Shown here piece by piece: positions 17,273 through 25,868 of a DNA stretch of 64,000 nucleotides. Under the pieces are notes generated by a model. It was not told the DNA's origin. It ran no database searches and saw only the letters and a list, made by a program, of their open reading frames with translations. A program made the translations under genes and the position numbers. Positions within the stretch are counted from its first letter, which is position 1. Every line of letters starts with the position of its first letter. Origin of the DNA: Nocardioides salarius (GTDB lineage Bacteria; Actinomycetota; Actinomycetes; Propionibacteriales; Nocardioidaceae); assembly GCF_016907435.1 (NCBI RefSeq), contig NZ_JAFBBZ010000001.1:2480001-2544000 (forward strand), read 5' to 3'.

Positions 17273-19132
17273 TCAGAACGCGGCCTCGTCGAGGTCCATC
17301 AGCGACAGGTCGACCGTCTCGGCGATCGCCCGCTCGCTGCTGATCTTGGGCAGGTTGTAGGACGCGAAGAACTGCGCGGCCGCGACCTTGCCCTCGTAGA
17401 ACGACTTGTCCTTGGCCGACACGTCGCCGCCGAGCTTCTCCAGCGCGACCTCGGCGCCGCGCAGCAGCAGCCAGGCGCAGACGACGTCGCCGAGCACCAT
17501 CAGCAGGCGCGAGGTGTTGAGCCCGACCTTGTAGATGTTGCGGATCTCGTCCTGGGCGCTCATCAGGTCGTTGATGAGGTGTCCGACCATCGCGTTGGCG
17601 TCGTCGAGGGCGGTGGCCAGCAGCTGGCGCTCGTTCTTCAGGCGACCGTTGCCGGCCTCGCTGTCGATGAAGCCCTGGATCTGCGCGGCGAGGTGGCCCA
17701 GCGCCCTGCCCTGGTCCTTGACGATCTTGCGGAAGAAGAAGTCCTGGCCCTGGATCGCGGTCGTGCCCTCGTAGAGGGTGTCGATCTTGGCGTCGCGGAC
17801 GTACTGCTCGATCGGGTACTCCTGCAGGAAGCCGGAGCCGCCGAAGGTCTGCAGCGACTCGGTGCCCAGCAGCACCCACGAGCGCTCGGAGCCGTAGCCC
17901 TTGACGATCGGCAGGAGCAGGTCGTTGACGGCCTCGGCGAGCTTGGTCTCCTCGGTGTCCATGGTGCCCTCGTGCTCGGCGACCATGATCTTGTCCTGCC
18001 ACGCCGCGGTGTAGAAGACCAGGGAGCGCATCGCCTCCGAGAACGACTTCTGCACCATCAGCGAGCGACGGACGTCGGGGTGGGCGGTGATCGCCACGCG
18101 GGGGGCGGTCTTGTCGCCCGACTGGGTCAGGTCGGCGCCCTGCTGGCGCGACTTCGCGAACTCCAGCGCGTTGAGGTAGCCGGTGGACAGGGTGGCGATG
18201 GCCTTGGTGCCGACCATCATCCGGGCGTTCTCGATGACCTGGAACATCTGGGCGATGCCGTTGTGCACCTCGCCGAGCAGCCAGCCCTTGGCAGGCTCCT
18301 TCTCACCGAAGGTGACCTCGCAGGTGTTGGAGACCTTGATGCCCATCTTGTGCTCGACGTTGGTGACGTAGACGCCGTTGCGCTCACCGGTCAGCTCGCC
18401 GGTCTCGTGGTCGAAGTGGTGCTTGGGCAGCAGGAAGAGCGAGAGGCCCTTGGTGCCGGGCCCGCCCGCGCCCTCGACGCCCACGGGGCGCGCGAGCACG
18501 AGGTGCATGATGTTCTCGCTCATGTCGTGCTCGGCCGAGGTGATGAAGCGCTTGACGCCCTCGATGTTCCACGAGCCGTCGTCGTTCATCGTGGCCTTGG
18601 CCCGGCCGGCACCCACGTCGGAGCCCGCGTCGGGCTCGGTCAGCACCATCGTGGCGCCCCACTGGCGCTCGACCATGATCTCGGCGATGCGCTTGTCGCG
18701 CTCGTTGCCGTTGCGGTGCACGACCCCGGCGAACGGCGCGCCGGCGCCGTACATCCACACGGGGGCGTTGGAGCCGAGGACGAGCTCGCCGAGCGCCCAG
18801 ACCAGGCTCGAGGGGGCGGGGGTGCCGCCGAGCTCCTCGTTGATCTGCAGGCGCCAGAACTCGGAGTCCATCCAGGCCTGGTAGCTCTTCTTGAAGGACT
18901 CGGGGATCGGCGCGGTGCTGGTCTCGGGGTCGAAGACCGGCGGGTTGCGGTCGCTGTCCTCGTAGGAGGCCGCCAGCTCCTCGCGGGCCATCCGGTCGAC
19001 CTCGGCCAGGATCTCGCGCGCGGTGTCGCTGTCGACCTCGCCGAAGGGACCGGTGCCCAGCACCTCGTCACGGCCCAGGACCTCGAACAGGTTGAACTCG
19101 ATGTCGCGCAGGTTGCTCTTGTAGTGGCTCAC
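17273..19132 (-). CDS. Acyl-CoA dehydrogenase, FadE5-like
   Basis: 619 residues, the long form of acyl-CoA dehydrogenase seen in mycobacterial FadE5. It oxidises acyl-CoA to trans-2-enoyl-CoA with FAD and passes electrons to ETF. Visible elements are [13 protein letters not shown] (FAD/substrate contact), [25 protein letters not shown], and the catalytic base in [13 protein letters not shown], followed by a ~140-residue C-terminal helical extension. The GTG start ([15 protein letters not shown]) matches the conserved beginning of these proteins. A 21-bp element found upstream of this gene recurs upstream of the EtfD-like gene at 34330, its likely electron-accepting partner. Confidence 0.9.
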   Translation of the reverse strand: MSHYKSNLRDIEFNLFEVLGRDEVLGTGPFGEVDSDTAREILAEVDRMAREELAASYEDSDRNPPVFDPETSTAPIPESFKKSYQAWMDSEFWRLQINEELGGTPAPSSLVWALGELVLGSNAPVWMYGAGAPFAGVVHRNGNERDKRIAEIMVERQWGATMVLTEPDAGSDVGAGRAKATMNDDGSWNIEGVKRFITSAEHDMSENIMHLVLARPVGVEGAGGPGTKGLSLFLLPKHHFDHETGELTGERNGVYVTNVEHKMGIKVSNTCEVTFGEKEPAKGWLLGEVHNGIAQMFQVIENARMMVGTKAIATLSTGYLNALEFAKSRQQGADLTQSGDKTAPRVAITAHPDVRRSLMVQKSFSEAMRSLVFYTAAWQDKIMVAEHEGTMDTEETKLAEAVNDLLLPIVKGYGSERSWVLLGTESLQTFGGSGFLQEYPIEQYVRDAKIDTLYEGTTAIQGQDFFFRKIVKDQGRALGHLAAQIQGFIDSEAGNGRLKNERQLLATALDDANAMVGHLINDLMSAQDEIRNIYKVGLNTSRLLMVLGDVVCAWLLLRGAEVALEKLGGDVSAKDKSFYEGKVAAAQFFASYNLPKISSERAIAETVDLSLMDLDEAAF

Positions 19133-19185
19133 GGCCCCCACCTTCTTCGTCGTCAGGTCTACGGCCGGCCGGCAGACGCAGGTCA

Positions 19186-19206
19186 TACTGGTCGGTAACT
19201 TGAATG
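19186..19206. promoter_or_regulatory. Putative operator shared with the EtfD-like gene, copy 1
   Basis: The core reads CGGTAACTTGAATG preceded by TACTGGT. It agrees with the element at 34438-34458 in 18 of 21 positions and lies 54 bases upstream of the acyl-CoA dehydrogenase GTG, in the same orientation relative to the gene. TACTGG here is inverted as CCAGTA at 19214-19219, and GTAACTTGA is repeated 22 bases on (19195 and 19217), two helical turns. This suggests a dimeric, probably TetR-type, repressor. Regulator unknown. Confidence 0.55.
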
Positions 19207-19304
19207 GTACGGGCCAGTAACTTGACTCGCAACAGGATCACCCGGCCGGGTCGCGGACCCTGATAGTCGAGTTGCTTGATCGACTCGTCTGAGACACTGG
19301 ACTC

Positions 19305-19763
19305 GTGCGAGTTTCCGCGAAGTCCGACTACGCCCTGCGGGCGCTGATCGAGATGGCGGGCCGCACCGACCGCAAGGCCGTCAGCGCCGAGGAGCTCGGC
19401 CGGGTCCAGGACATCCCGCACGGCTTCCTGCAGGCGATCCTCGCCGACCTGCGCCGCGCGGGCATCGTGATGTCGCAGCGCGGGCAGTCCGGTGGCTGGC
19501 GGATGGCGCGCGAGCCCGAGGGCGTCTCGGTGGCCGACGTGATCCGCGCCGTCGACGGGCCGCTGGTCTCGGTCTACGGGCTGCGTCCCGAGGCGGTGGA
19601 GTACAACGAGTCCGCCGAGGTGCTCCAGCACGTGTGGATCGCGGCCCGCCGCTCGCTGCGCGACGTCTTCGAGCAGGTCTCGATCCGGCAGCTCGCCGAC
19701 CGCGACCTGCCGGCACAGGTCACCGAGCGCACCGCCGACGAGGACGCCTGGCAGCCGCACTGA
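19305..19763 (+). CDS. Rrf2-family transcriptional regulator lacking cluster cysteines
   Basis: 152 residues with a typical Rrf2 winged helix: MRVSAKSDYALRALIEMA, then AEELGRVQDIPHGFLQAILADLRRAGIV and the RGQSGGWRMAREP wing. IscR/NsrR-type members carry three cysteines near residues 90-105 for an Fe-S cluster; this protein has no cysteine at all, so it cannot bind such a cluster that way. It diverges from the acyl-CoA dehydrogenase across 172 bases. GTCGAGTTGCTTGATCGAC, an imperfect palindrome just upstream of the GTG, could be an autoregulatory site. Confidence 0.85.
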   Translation: MRVSAKSDYALRALIEMAGRTDRKAVSAEELGRVQDIPHGFLQAILADLRRAGIVMSQRGQSGGWRMAREPEGVSVADVIRAVDGPLVSVYGLRPEAVEYNESAEVLQHVWIAARRSLRDVFEQVSIRQLADRDLPAQVTERTADEDAWQPH

Positions 19764-19788
19764 CGCCCGGCGTCGCTCGACCGGGTGA

Positions 19789-20928
19789 CTAGCCCATGGC
19801 AGCGGCGAGCCGGGCCTTGAGCGTGGCCTTCTTGCGGGCCAGCTTGGCCACCCGCGCCTCGAGCTCGTCGTTGTGCTCGCGCAGCCGCGTCGTCTCCACG
19901 AGCAGGTCGGCCAGGGCGTCGGTGGCCGAGGCCAGGCGCTGGTCGGTGGTGCTGGTGTCGGCGGCGTACGCCGCTCCCAGCGCCAGCGGGGAGGCCGGCT
20001 GCAGGTGGGCGGTGTCGCCCACCAGGCTGTAGCCGCCCTCGGCGACCGCCTTGGCCCAGGCGTCGGCCAGGTCGCAGAGCTCGTCGTGCAGCTCGGGCGA
20101 GAGGCCGCCCGTGGTGCTCTGGCCCAGCCCGTCGGGCTCGTGGACGCGCAGCTGCTCGTCGAGCGCGGCGCGCGACTCGCGGACCTGGGCGCGGCCGTCG
20201 ACCGCACGGTTGACGTGGCGCAGCACGCCCAGGCCGACCGGGCCGAGCGGGCTGCGCTCGGGCTCGCGCATCGGCAGGCCCTCGGCCTGGACCCCGACCA
20301 GCTCGGCGATGGTGCGCCAGGTGGCCTCGGTGCGGTCCTGGCCGGGGGCGGGCACGACGACGTGCAGGCGGTCGGGGCTGCGCAGCTCGGAGCGCCAGCG
20401 CTGCAGGACCGCGGCCACGTCCTGGCCGGCCCAGAAGTCGCGGGCCTCCTCGGTCTCGCGGCCGCTGTCGAGCACGCGGCGCGAGTAGCGGCGCAGCGAG
20501 AGCGACCCGCCGGCGCGCACCGCCCCCGCCCAGCCGTCGACCAGCTGGGAGGCGGGGTCGCGCAGCGTCGCCACGACGTGCACGTCGAAGCCGCCCAGGG
20601 AGTCCAGGAGCAGCGCTACCTGGTCGGGCGACGCGCCCGCGAGCAGCTCCTCGCTCACGACCACCGCAGCGTGTGCGGTGGCGCCCTGCTTGCGGGCGCG
20701 CCGGACCAGGTCGGCCCAGGCGCCCTCGACCTCGCGCCGCTTGAAGCCCCAGGCCTTGTGCAGCCGCCGCATCTCGATCGCGGCGCGCAGCGAGTCGTCG
20801 GGGGTGCGGGCGGGGCTGCGTACGCCCAGCTCCAGGAGCCGCTCGCGGTGCTCGGCCAGCCCGGCCGCGACGCCGTCGGCGCCGGAGTGCTCGAGCCCGA
20901 TGTGGAGGACGAACCTGCGCTTGCTCAT
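19789..20928 (-). CDS. Sulfotransferase-like protein with degenerate PAPS site
   Basis: 379 residues. The N-terminal strand-loop FVLHIGLEHSGADGVAAGL occupies the place of the PAPS-binding loop (normally like LHIGTHKTGTT), but the lysine and threonines are replaced. Later, HVVATLRDPASQLVDGW resembles the 3'-phosphate-binding RDP..S motif. The last ~50 residues are a coiled coil (LREHNDELEARVAKLARKKATLKARL) as seen in cell-surface glycan genes. Catalysis is doubtful. The ATG (MSKRRF) was chosen; a GTG nine bases upstream is an alternative. It is not in an operon. Confidence 0.65.
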   Translation of the reverse strand: MSKRRFVLHIGLEHSGADGVAAGLAEHRERLLELGVRSPARTPDDSLRAAIEMRRLHKAWGFKRREVEGAWADLVRRARKQGATAHAAVVVSEELLAGASPDQVALLLDSLGGFDVHVVATLRDPASQLVDGWAGAVRAGGSLSLRRYSRRVLDSGRETEEARDFWAGQDVAAVLQRWRSELRSPDRLHVVVPAPGQDRTEATWRTIAELVGVQAEGLPMREPERSPLGPVGLGVLRHVNRAVDGRAQVRESRAALDEQLRVHEPDGLGQSTTGGLSPELHDELCDLADAWAKAVAEGGYSLVGDTAHLQPASPLALGAAYAADTSTTDQRLASATDALADLLVETTRLREHNDELEARVAKLARKKATLKARLAAAMG

Positions 20929-21027
20929 GGTGCTCACGCTCGCAGCGCCTCGCGGCGGGCGGGTGAACTGCGGGTGTCGTCGCCGTCACGGCTCGTCGAC
21001 GCCCTGGCCTCGCTCCCGTCCTGGCGC

Positions 21028-21041
21028 TAGAACATGTTCCA
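21028..21041. promoter_or_regulatory. KstR-type palindrome before the NTF2-like gene
   Basis: TAGAACATGTTCCA fits the KstR consensus TNNAACNNGTTNNA at every fixed position and contains the perfect palindrome GAACATGTTC. KstR is the TetR repressor of sterol degradation in mycobacteria and rhodococci. It ends 22 bases before the start codon and overlaps the expected -35 region. No kstR gene is in the window. Confidence 0.5.
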
Positions 21042-21050
21042 CTTCGGTCC

Positions 21051-21056
21051 TACGAT
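21051..21056 (+). promoter_or_regulatory. -10 element giving a leaderless NTF2-like message
   Basis: TACGAT lies exactly seven bases before the ATG at 21064, placing the transcription start at or next to the start codon. No Shine-Dalgarno sequence is present. Confidence 0.45.
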
Positions 21057-21063
21057 GCCTCGC

Positions 21064-21531
21064 ATGACCACCTCGCTCCCGCCTGCCATCAGCTCACCCG
21101 CCGTGGAGTGGCACGCCACGCTCGACGAGCACCCGGCCCGGACGGCGTCGATGCGCTCGTACTCCGCGGTGGCCAAGGGCGACCTCGAGGAGTGGCTCGG
21201 CGTCTACGCCGAGGACGCGGTGCTGGAGGACCCCGTCGGTCCCTCGATGTTCGACCCCGAGGGGCGCGGCCACCACGGCCACGAGGGCATCGCCGCGTTC
21301 TGGCGCCTGGCGATCGAGCCGATCGCGACCTTCCGGTTCGAGATCAGGGAGTCCTTCGCCAACGGCTCGACCTGCGCCAACGTCGGCACCATCCACACCG
21401 CCTTCGCCGACGGCGGCTCCACCCACACCGACCTCGTCATGGTCTACACCGTCGGCGACGACGGCCGGGTGCGCTCCATGCGCGCCTTCTGGGAGCCCGA
21501 GCGCACGATGGCCACCTACCGCGCCCCCTGA
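21064..21531 (+). CDS. NTF2-like / SnoaL-fold protein, ketosteroid-isomerase-like
   Basis: 155 residues with the cone-shaped NTF2/SnoaL pattern: helix RTASMRSYSAVAKGDLEEWLGVYAEDAVLEDPVG, then GIAAFWRLAIEP and a curved sheet (FRFEIRESF, TCANVGTIHTAF, THTDLVMVYTVGDDGRVRSMRAFW). The fold includes delta-5-3-ketosteroid isomerases, polyketide cyclases and proteins without known reaction. The preceding KstR-type palindrome favours a steroid-related role, but this is inference. The ATG at 21064 fits a leaderless transcript; an in-frame ATG nine bases upstream is an alternative. Confidence 0.8.
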   Translation: MTTSLPPAISSPAVEWHATLDEHPARTASMRSYSAVAKGDLEEWLGVYAEDAVLEDPVGPSMFDPEGRGHHGHEGIAAFWRLAIEPIATFRFEIRESFANGSTCANVGTIHTAFADGGSTHTDLVMVYTVGDDGRVRSMRAFWEPERTMATYRAP

Positions 21532-21545
21532 CCCGGCGGCGGACC

Positions 21546-22217
21546 TCAGTCCTGGCAGTGCCGCGCCAGCCACTCCACGAGGGGACGCAGGGTCCGCCAG
21601 TCGTCGCGCACCAGGTCGAGGGCGGCGGGGGTGTGGATGACCGGCTCGAAGCCGTGGGATCGGCCCAGCGTGAGCGACTTGTGGCGCAGCAGCTCGATGC
21701 GCGGGTGGTCGGCGTCGAAGCCGCGCGGCGAGGTCTTGAGGCGCTCGCCGCCCAGCTCGAAGCCCTCGGCGACCGCGGCGGCGACCAGCGACTCCAGCTC
21801 GGGGCCGAACCGCTCGTGGGCCACCGCCTCGCGGAACGAGGCCAGCCGGGTGCCCGCGGCCTCGTAGAACCCGGCCCCCGTGCGCAGGCCGCGCGGCGAG
21901 ATCTCGACGTACCAGCCGGTCGCCGGGCCCACCGCGACGAACGCCCCCTGGTGGGTCTTGTACGGCGTCTTGTCCTTCGCGAAGCGCACGTCGCGGTAGG
22001 GCCGGAAGATCTTGGCCTGCCCGAACTCCGGCTCCAGGGCCTGGCACAGCGCCGTCATCGGCGCCTTCACCGACGCGGCGTAGACGTGCTTGTGGGCCTC
22101 CCAGTACGACTTCGTGTTGTCGACCTCGAGGTCGTCGTAGAAGTCCAGGGCGGCGGACGGGAAGCCGGTGAACTCACCGGGGGCCCCGCCCGCGCCGCTG
22201 GTCGCTGGTGGAGTCAT
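21546..22217 (-). CDS. DUF2461 (TIGR02453) family protein
   Basis: 223 residues. FPSAALDFYDDLEVDNTKSYWEAHKHVYAASVKAPM at the start and the central FRPYRDVRFAKDKTPYKTHQGAFV are the defining segments of the DUF2461 family. Members are widespread, cytoplasmic and of unknown function. It converges with the NTF2-like gene 14 bases away. No partner gene suggests a role. Confidence 0.85.
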   Translation of the reverse strand: MTPPATSGAGGAPGEFTGFPSAALDFYDDLEVDNTKSYWEAHKHVYAASVKAPMTALCQALEPEFGQAKIFRPYRDVRFAKDKTPYKTHQGAFVAVGPATGWYVEISPRGLRTGAGFYEAAGTRLASFREAVAHERFGPELESLVAAAVAEGFELGGERLKTSPRGFDADHPRIELLRHKSLTLGRSHGFEPVIHTPAALDLVRDDWRTLRPLVEWLARHCQD

Positions 22218-22259
22218 GCCCCGAGCCTAGGACGCCGCGAGCCCACCGGGCGGGTGACC

Positions 22260-22760
22260 TCAGACGCCGGCGGCCCAGTGGTCGGCGACGATGCTCGCGG
22301 CCTCGCCCTCGACGGTGTGCAGGAGGTCGCTCGCGTCGTGGTGGTTGCCGGGGGTGGCGGCGGCCAGGAGCGCCTCCTCGCCGTGCCCGTCGCTGAACTC
22401 CGGCGGCACGACGGCCAGCAGCCACACGCTGCGGTCCGTCATCGTCAGGTGCACCAGGTGGGTGTCGTCGTGGGGGAAGAACCCGACCTTGACCTGGCCG
22501 GCGGCGACCGGCAGGGAGCGGGTGGGGCGGTTCTCCCAGGCCGGCGGGGAGTAGAGGACCCGCACGATGCGGCCCCGGTCGGGCGGGAAGCCGTCGACCA
22601 GCTCGCGCAGCTCGACGCTGAGGTCGCGGCTGCGCGGCCACCACCCGCCGTCGAGGTGGTCGTGGCCCTGGTGCTCGGTGAGCCGGAGCCGCAGGTGGCC
22701 GGCGTCGGGCGGTCCGGCCGGCGAGGAGGCGGGGGAGGAGGGTGCGGTGGCCGTCGTCAT
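22260..22760 (-). CDS. DUF5994-like protein
   Basis: 166 residues. The conserved pattern LRLRLTEHQG...LDGGWWPRSRDLSVELRELV, followed by RVLYSPPAWENRP, KVGFFPHDDTHLVHLT and WLLAVVPP, fits DUF5994, an actinobacterial family of unknown function. GAGAGG eight bases before the ATG fixes the start. The N-terminal 25 residues are Ser/Pro/Ala-rich and probably disordered. Confidence 0.75.
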   Translation of the reverse strand: MTTATAPSSPASSPAGPPDAGHLRLRLTEHQGHDHLDGGWWPRSRDLSVELRELVDGFPPDRGRIVRVLYSPPAWENRPTRSLPVAAGQVKVGFFPHDDTHLVHLTMTDRSVWLLAVVPPEFSDGHGEEALLAAATPGNHHDASDLLHTVEGEAASIVADHWAAGV

Positions 22761-22858
22761 GACGTGTGCCTCTCGACCGTCCGCGCAGCGGCCCGGCGGG
22801 CTCGAGCGGACGGTCATTCGCCTCGAGAGTACGCCCGAGGGGGCGGGGGAGGCATTCG

Positions 22859-22934
22859 TGGAGCGGACGACGAGACTCGAACTCGCGACATCGACCTTGG
22901 GAAGGTCGCGCTCTACCAACTGAGCTACGTCCGC
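22859..22934 (-). tRNA. tRNA-Gly (anticodon CCC)
   Basis: On the minus strand the acceptor stem GCGGACG pairs with CGTCCGC, the D arm is TAGCTCAGTTGGTAGAGC, the anticodon loop TTCCCAA sits on a CGACC/GGTCG stem, and the T arm contains GTTCGAGTC. Discriminator T and an encoded CCA follow. The anticodon CCC reads GGG glycine codons. No integrated element abuts it. Confidence 0.95.
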
Positions 22935-22971
22935 ACGCACCACCGAGGTGGTGCGCGGCCATGCTAGACGA

Positions 22972-23757
22972 TCACGCGCCGGCCGGTGCGATCCGGGTGT
23001 ACTCGGGGTAGCGCGGTGCCATCCCGTCGCCCGACGAGCGTCCGGTGACCCGGCGGTGCACCCACGGCACCAGGAAGCTGCGCACCCAGGTGGCGTCGGT
23101 GCGCAGCCGCTGCGCCCACGACGTCGGGCCGGGGTCGGCCAGCACCAGCGGCTCCAGGTCGTGGGCGACCCCGAGGGTGTCGAGCACCTCGATCGCCATC
23201 CGCTGGTGGCCGGCCGGGCCCATGTGCATCCGGTCGGCGTCCCACATCCGCCAGTCGGCGTACTCGCCGAGGTGCCAGTAGTCGAGCACCCGCGCGCCCT
23301 GGCGGGCGGCGATCTCGCGCACGCCCTCGCTGTAGCGGCGGAACCGGTCGCGCACCAGCTTGTACGTCGCCGAGCCGCCCGGGTCGGCCGAGGTCCACAC
23401 GAGCACCTCCGCCCCGGTGGCGCGCAGCCGCGCGATCATCTCCTCGTACGACGCCAGCAGCGTGTCGAGGTCGACCGAGGGCCGCATGATGTCGTTGGCA
23501 CCGGCGTAGACGGTGACGAGGTCGGGCCCGAGCGCCAGCGCCGGCTCGAGCTGCTCGTCGAGGATCGGCGCGAGCTTGCGACCGCGGATGGCGAGGTTGG
23601 CGTAGGCGAAGCCGGGGTCGTGCGCGCCCAGGACCTCGGCGACCCGGTCGGCCCAGCCGCGCACCCCGTTGGGACGCGCGGGGTCGTGGTCGCCGACCCC
23701 CTCGGTGAAGGAGTCGCCGAGGGCGACGTAGCGGGCGAAGCGGGGGCTCGAGCTCAT
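22972..23757 (-). CDS. SGNH/GDSL hydrolase (esterase)
   Basis: 261 residues. Block I is [13 protein letters not shown] with the nucleophile Ser, block [14 protein letters not shown], block [16 protein letters not shown] with the oxyanion-hole Asn, and block [15 protein letters not shown] with the Asp-x-x-His dyad. No signal peptide is visible, so it is likely cytoplasmic. The substrate could be any ester. The ATG at 23757 was chosen because GGGGAGA is nine bases upstream of it but too close to the alternative ATG at 23766. It diverges from dcd by 65 bases. Confidence 0.88.
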   Translation of the reverse strand: MSSSPRFARYVALGDSFTEGVGDHDPARPNGVRGWADRVAEVLGAHDPGFAYANLAIRGRKLAPILDEQLEPALALGPDLVTVYAGANDIMRPSVDLDTLLASYEEMIARLRATGAEVLVWTSADPGGSATYKLVRDRFRRYSEGVREIAARQGARVLDYWHLGEYADWRMWDADRMHMGPAGHQRMAIEVLDTLGVAHDLEPLVLADPGPTSWAQRLRTDATWVRSFLVPWVHRRVTGRSSGDGMAPRYPEYTRIAPAGA

Positions 23758-23822
23758 GGCCACCATTCTCCCCGGTGCCCGGCTGCTCCCGCGGGCGGGT
23801 CGCGGGCGGTAGGTTGGCGCCC

Positions 23823-24398
23823 GTGCTCCTCAGCGACCGCGACATCATGGCCGAGATCGACGCCGGGCGGGTCGCCCTCGACCCGTTCGACCCCACGATG
23901 CTGCAGCCGTCGTCGATCGACGTGCGCCTCGACCGGTTCTTCCGGGTCTTCGAGAACCACAAGTACCCGCACATCGACCCGGCGGCCGACCAGTCCGACC
24001 TGACCCGGATGATCGAGCCCGAGGGCGACGAGGCGTTCATCCTGCACCCCGGCGAGTTCGTGCTCGGCTCGACCTACGAGGTCGTCTCGCTGCCCGACGA
24101 CATCGCCGCGCGCGTCGAGGGCAAGTCGTCCCTGGGCCGGCTGGGCCTGCTCACCCACGCGACCGCCGGCTTCGTCGACCCCGGTTTCAGCGGGCACGTC
24201 ACCCTCGAGCTGGCCAACGTCGCCACGCTGCCGATCAAGCTCTACCCCGGCATGAAGATCGGGCAGTTCTGCTTCTTCCGGCTCACCTCGCCCTCGGAGC
24301 ACCCCTACGGCTCGGAGAAGTACGGCAGCCGCTACCAGGGTCAGCGCGGCCCGACGCCCTCGCGCTCGTTCCAGAGCTTCCACCGCACCACGATCTGA
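23823..24398 (+). CDS. dcd: dCTP deaminase, probably dUMP-forming
   Basis: 191 residues. It deaminates dCTP for thymidylate synthesis; actinobacterial homologues also hydrolyse dUTP, giving dUMP directly. Recognised segments are [55 protein letters not shown] (with the conserved Ser-Ser-Leu-Gly-Arg and catalytic Glu regions), IGQFCFFRL and the C-terminal [11 protein letters not shown]. The GTG start matches the conserved protein start. Its stop shares one base with the start of the sulfotransferase gene. Confidence 0.95.
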   Translation: MLLSDRDIMAEIDAGRVALDPFDPTMLQPSSIDVRLDRFFRVFENHKYPHIDPAADQSDLTRMIEPEGDEAFILHPGEFVLGSTYEVVSLPDDIAARVEGKSSLGRLGLLTHATAGFVDPGFSGHVTLELANVATLPIKLYPGMKIGQFCFFRLTSPSEHPYGSEKYGSRYQGQRGPTPSRSFQSFHRTTI

Positions 24399-25285
24399 TG
24401 GCTCCGGCCGACGACCTGCGCCCCGACGAGGACCGCCCGGTCTTCCTGCTCGGCACGGGCTGCCAGAAGGGCGGCACGGCCTGGCTGCACGACTACCTCG
24501 GCTCCTCCGCCGAGACCGACCTGGGCTTCATGAAGGAGTACCACGTCTGGGACCGGCTCGACCTCGACGAGGACCTGCCCGGGCTCAAGCGGGTGCTCAA
24601 GCGCGGCCGCACCGCCCTGGACACGCTGGCCACGGGCGGACGCAGCGCCGACGTGCGCGCGCTGCGCCAGGCCACGTTCATGCTCGACCCGGACTCCTAC
24701 TTCGACTACTTCGCCTCGCTGGTCGGGCCCGGCCGGGCCCGGCTGACCGGCGACCTGACGCCGGCGTACGGCGGCCTCGGCGCGCCGCGCCTGGCGATGC
24801 TGCGCGAGGGCGTCGAGCGGCGCGGGCTGCAGATGCGGGTGCTGATGTCGCTGCGCGACCCCGTCGAGCGGATCTGGTCGGCGGTGCGGATGATGCAGAT
24901 GCGCCAGCCCTCCCGCTACCCCGGCGGCTCGGCCGACTGGGTGCGGCGCCTGCACACCGGCGACGAGGTCGCGGCGCGCACCCGCTACGACCTGACGCTG
25001 GCGCGGGTGCGCGAGGCGCTGCCCGCCGACCAGGTGCACGTGGTGCTCTACGAGACGCTCTTCGAGCCCGCCTCGCTGGCCGCCCTGACCGCCGACCTGG
25101 GGCTCTCCCCGATCGAGCCCGACACCGAGTCCCGGCCCAACCAGACCCCGCGCACCACCGAGGTGCTGCCCGACGAGCTGGTGGCCCAGGTGGCGCGGCA
25201 CTACCGCGACGTCTACGCGGGCATCGACCAGGCCTACCCCCACCTCGACGTCGGGTCGCGGTGGGCCTCGGCCCGCTTCCTGTGA
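24398..25285 (+). CDS. Sulfotransferase family protein
   Basis: 295 residues. The PAPS 5'-phosphosulfate loop is GTGCQKGGTAWLHDYL (residues ~19-34), and the 3'-phosphate motif MSLRDPVERIWSAVRMMQ lies near residue 150. These match heparan-type/Stf sulfotransferases that move sulfate from PAPS to carbohydrates or lipids. It is cytoplasmic with no membrane segment. It is the second gene of a tight dcd-sulfotransferase-DksA-like group joined by 1- and 4-base overlaps, although the three functions are not obviously related. Confidence 0.88.
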   Translation: MAPADDLRPDEDRPVFLLGTGCQKGGTAWLHDYLGSSAETDLGFMKEYHVWDRLDLDEDLPGLKRVLKRGRTALDTLATGGRSADVRALRQATFMLDPDSYFDYFASLVGPGRARLTGDLTPAYGGLGAPRLAMLREGVERRGLQMRVLMSLRDPVERIWSAVRMMQMRQPSRYPGGSADWVRRLHTGDEVAARTRYDLTLARVREALPADQVHVVLYETLFEPASLAALTADLGLSPIEPDTESRPNQTPRTTEVLPDELVAQVARHYRDVYAGIDQAYPHLDVGSRWASARFL

Positions 25286-25629
25286 GCGGGCCCGCGGGCG
25301 CCCGGGCCCGGCTCGAGGCCGAGCGCGCCGAGGTGCTCGAGCGGCTCGCGCTGCTGCGTGCCGACCTCGAGGGCTTCCGTGCCGCCTCCGAGCGCGACAA
25401 CGCCGACGACGAGCACGACCCGGAGGGCGCCACCATCGCCTTCGAGCGCTCCCAGGTCGCCGCGCTGCTGCGCGAGGGTGAGCGGCGCCTCGGCGACCTC
25501 GACGCGGCGCTGGAGCGCGAGGCCGCCGGCACGTACGGCGTGTGCGAGCGGTGCGGGCGCGACATCCCCGCCGCGCGGCTCGAGGTCCGACCGGGCGCCC
25601 GCACCTGCGTCGCCTGCGCGTCGCGCTGA
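25282..25629 (+). CDS. TraR/DksA-type C4 zinc-finger protein
   Basis: 115 residues. A helical coiled-coil arm (ARARLEAERAEVLERLALLRADLEGF...ALLREGERRLGDLDAALEREAAGTYG) leads to the C4 zinc finger CERCGRDIPAARLEVRPGARTCVAC. DksA-like proteins reach into the RNA polymerase secondary channel. Whether the tip residues needed for that are kept (DNADDEHDPE) is uncertain. The GTG start lies in a GTGA overlap with the sulfotransferase gene. Confidence 0.85.
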   Translation: MSGPAGARARLEAERAEVLERLALLRADLEGFRAASERDNADDEHDPEGATIAFERSQVAALLREGERRLGDLDAALEREAAGTYGVCERCGRDIPAARLEVRPGARTCVACASR

Positions 25630-25635
25630 GCCGTA

Positions 25636-25650
25636 GCCCCCGGCGGGGGC
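25636..25650. terminator. Hairpin between convergent genes
   Basis: GCCCCC-GGC-GGGGGC forms a perfect 6-bp stem between the DksA-like stop (25629) and the end of the small gene on the other strand (25658). It could serve both directions. No U tract. Confidence 0.4.
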
Positions 25651-25657
25651 GCCGGCC

Positions 25658-25813
25658 TCAGGGGTCGAGGCGGTCGGCGACGCGCCGCAGGCCGCGCGCC
25701 AGCCGGTGCCGCGGCAGCGTGGTGGCGGGCATCCGGGGCGCGCGGGCGCGCACCAGGCGGTCGCTGACCAGCGCGCGGGCCTCGGCCTCGATCATCGTGT
25801 GCTGCTCGTTCAT
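25658..25813 (-). CDS. Small basic protein downstream of DUF4097
   Basis: 51 residues: MNEQHTMIEAEARALV followed by an Arg-rich amphipathic helix ending in HRLARGLRRVADRLD. AGGGAGA six bases before the ATG supports translation. It is the last gene of the ribbon-helix-helix/DUF4097 group, 55 bases after DUF4097. Similar short basic proteins are common in Nocardioides, but function is unknown. Confidence 0.55.
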   Translation of the reverse strand: MNEQHTMIEAEARALVSDRLVRARAPRMPATTLPRHRLARGLRRVADRLDP

Positions 25814-25868
25814 GGGGCTCTCCCTGGGTCGATGTGTGGTGGATGGTGCGGAGGGGGCAGGGCAGGGG

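Noticed and set aside
22859..22934. tRNA-Gly as an attachment site of an integrated element
   Set aside because: No integrase, repeat of the tRNA end or foreign DNA is next to it.
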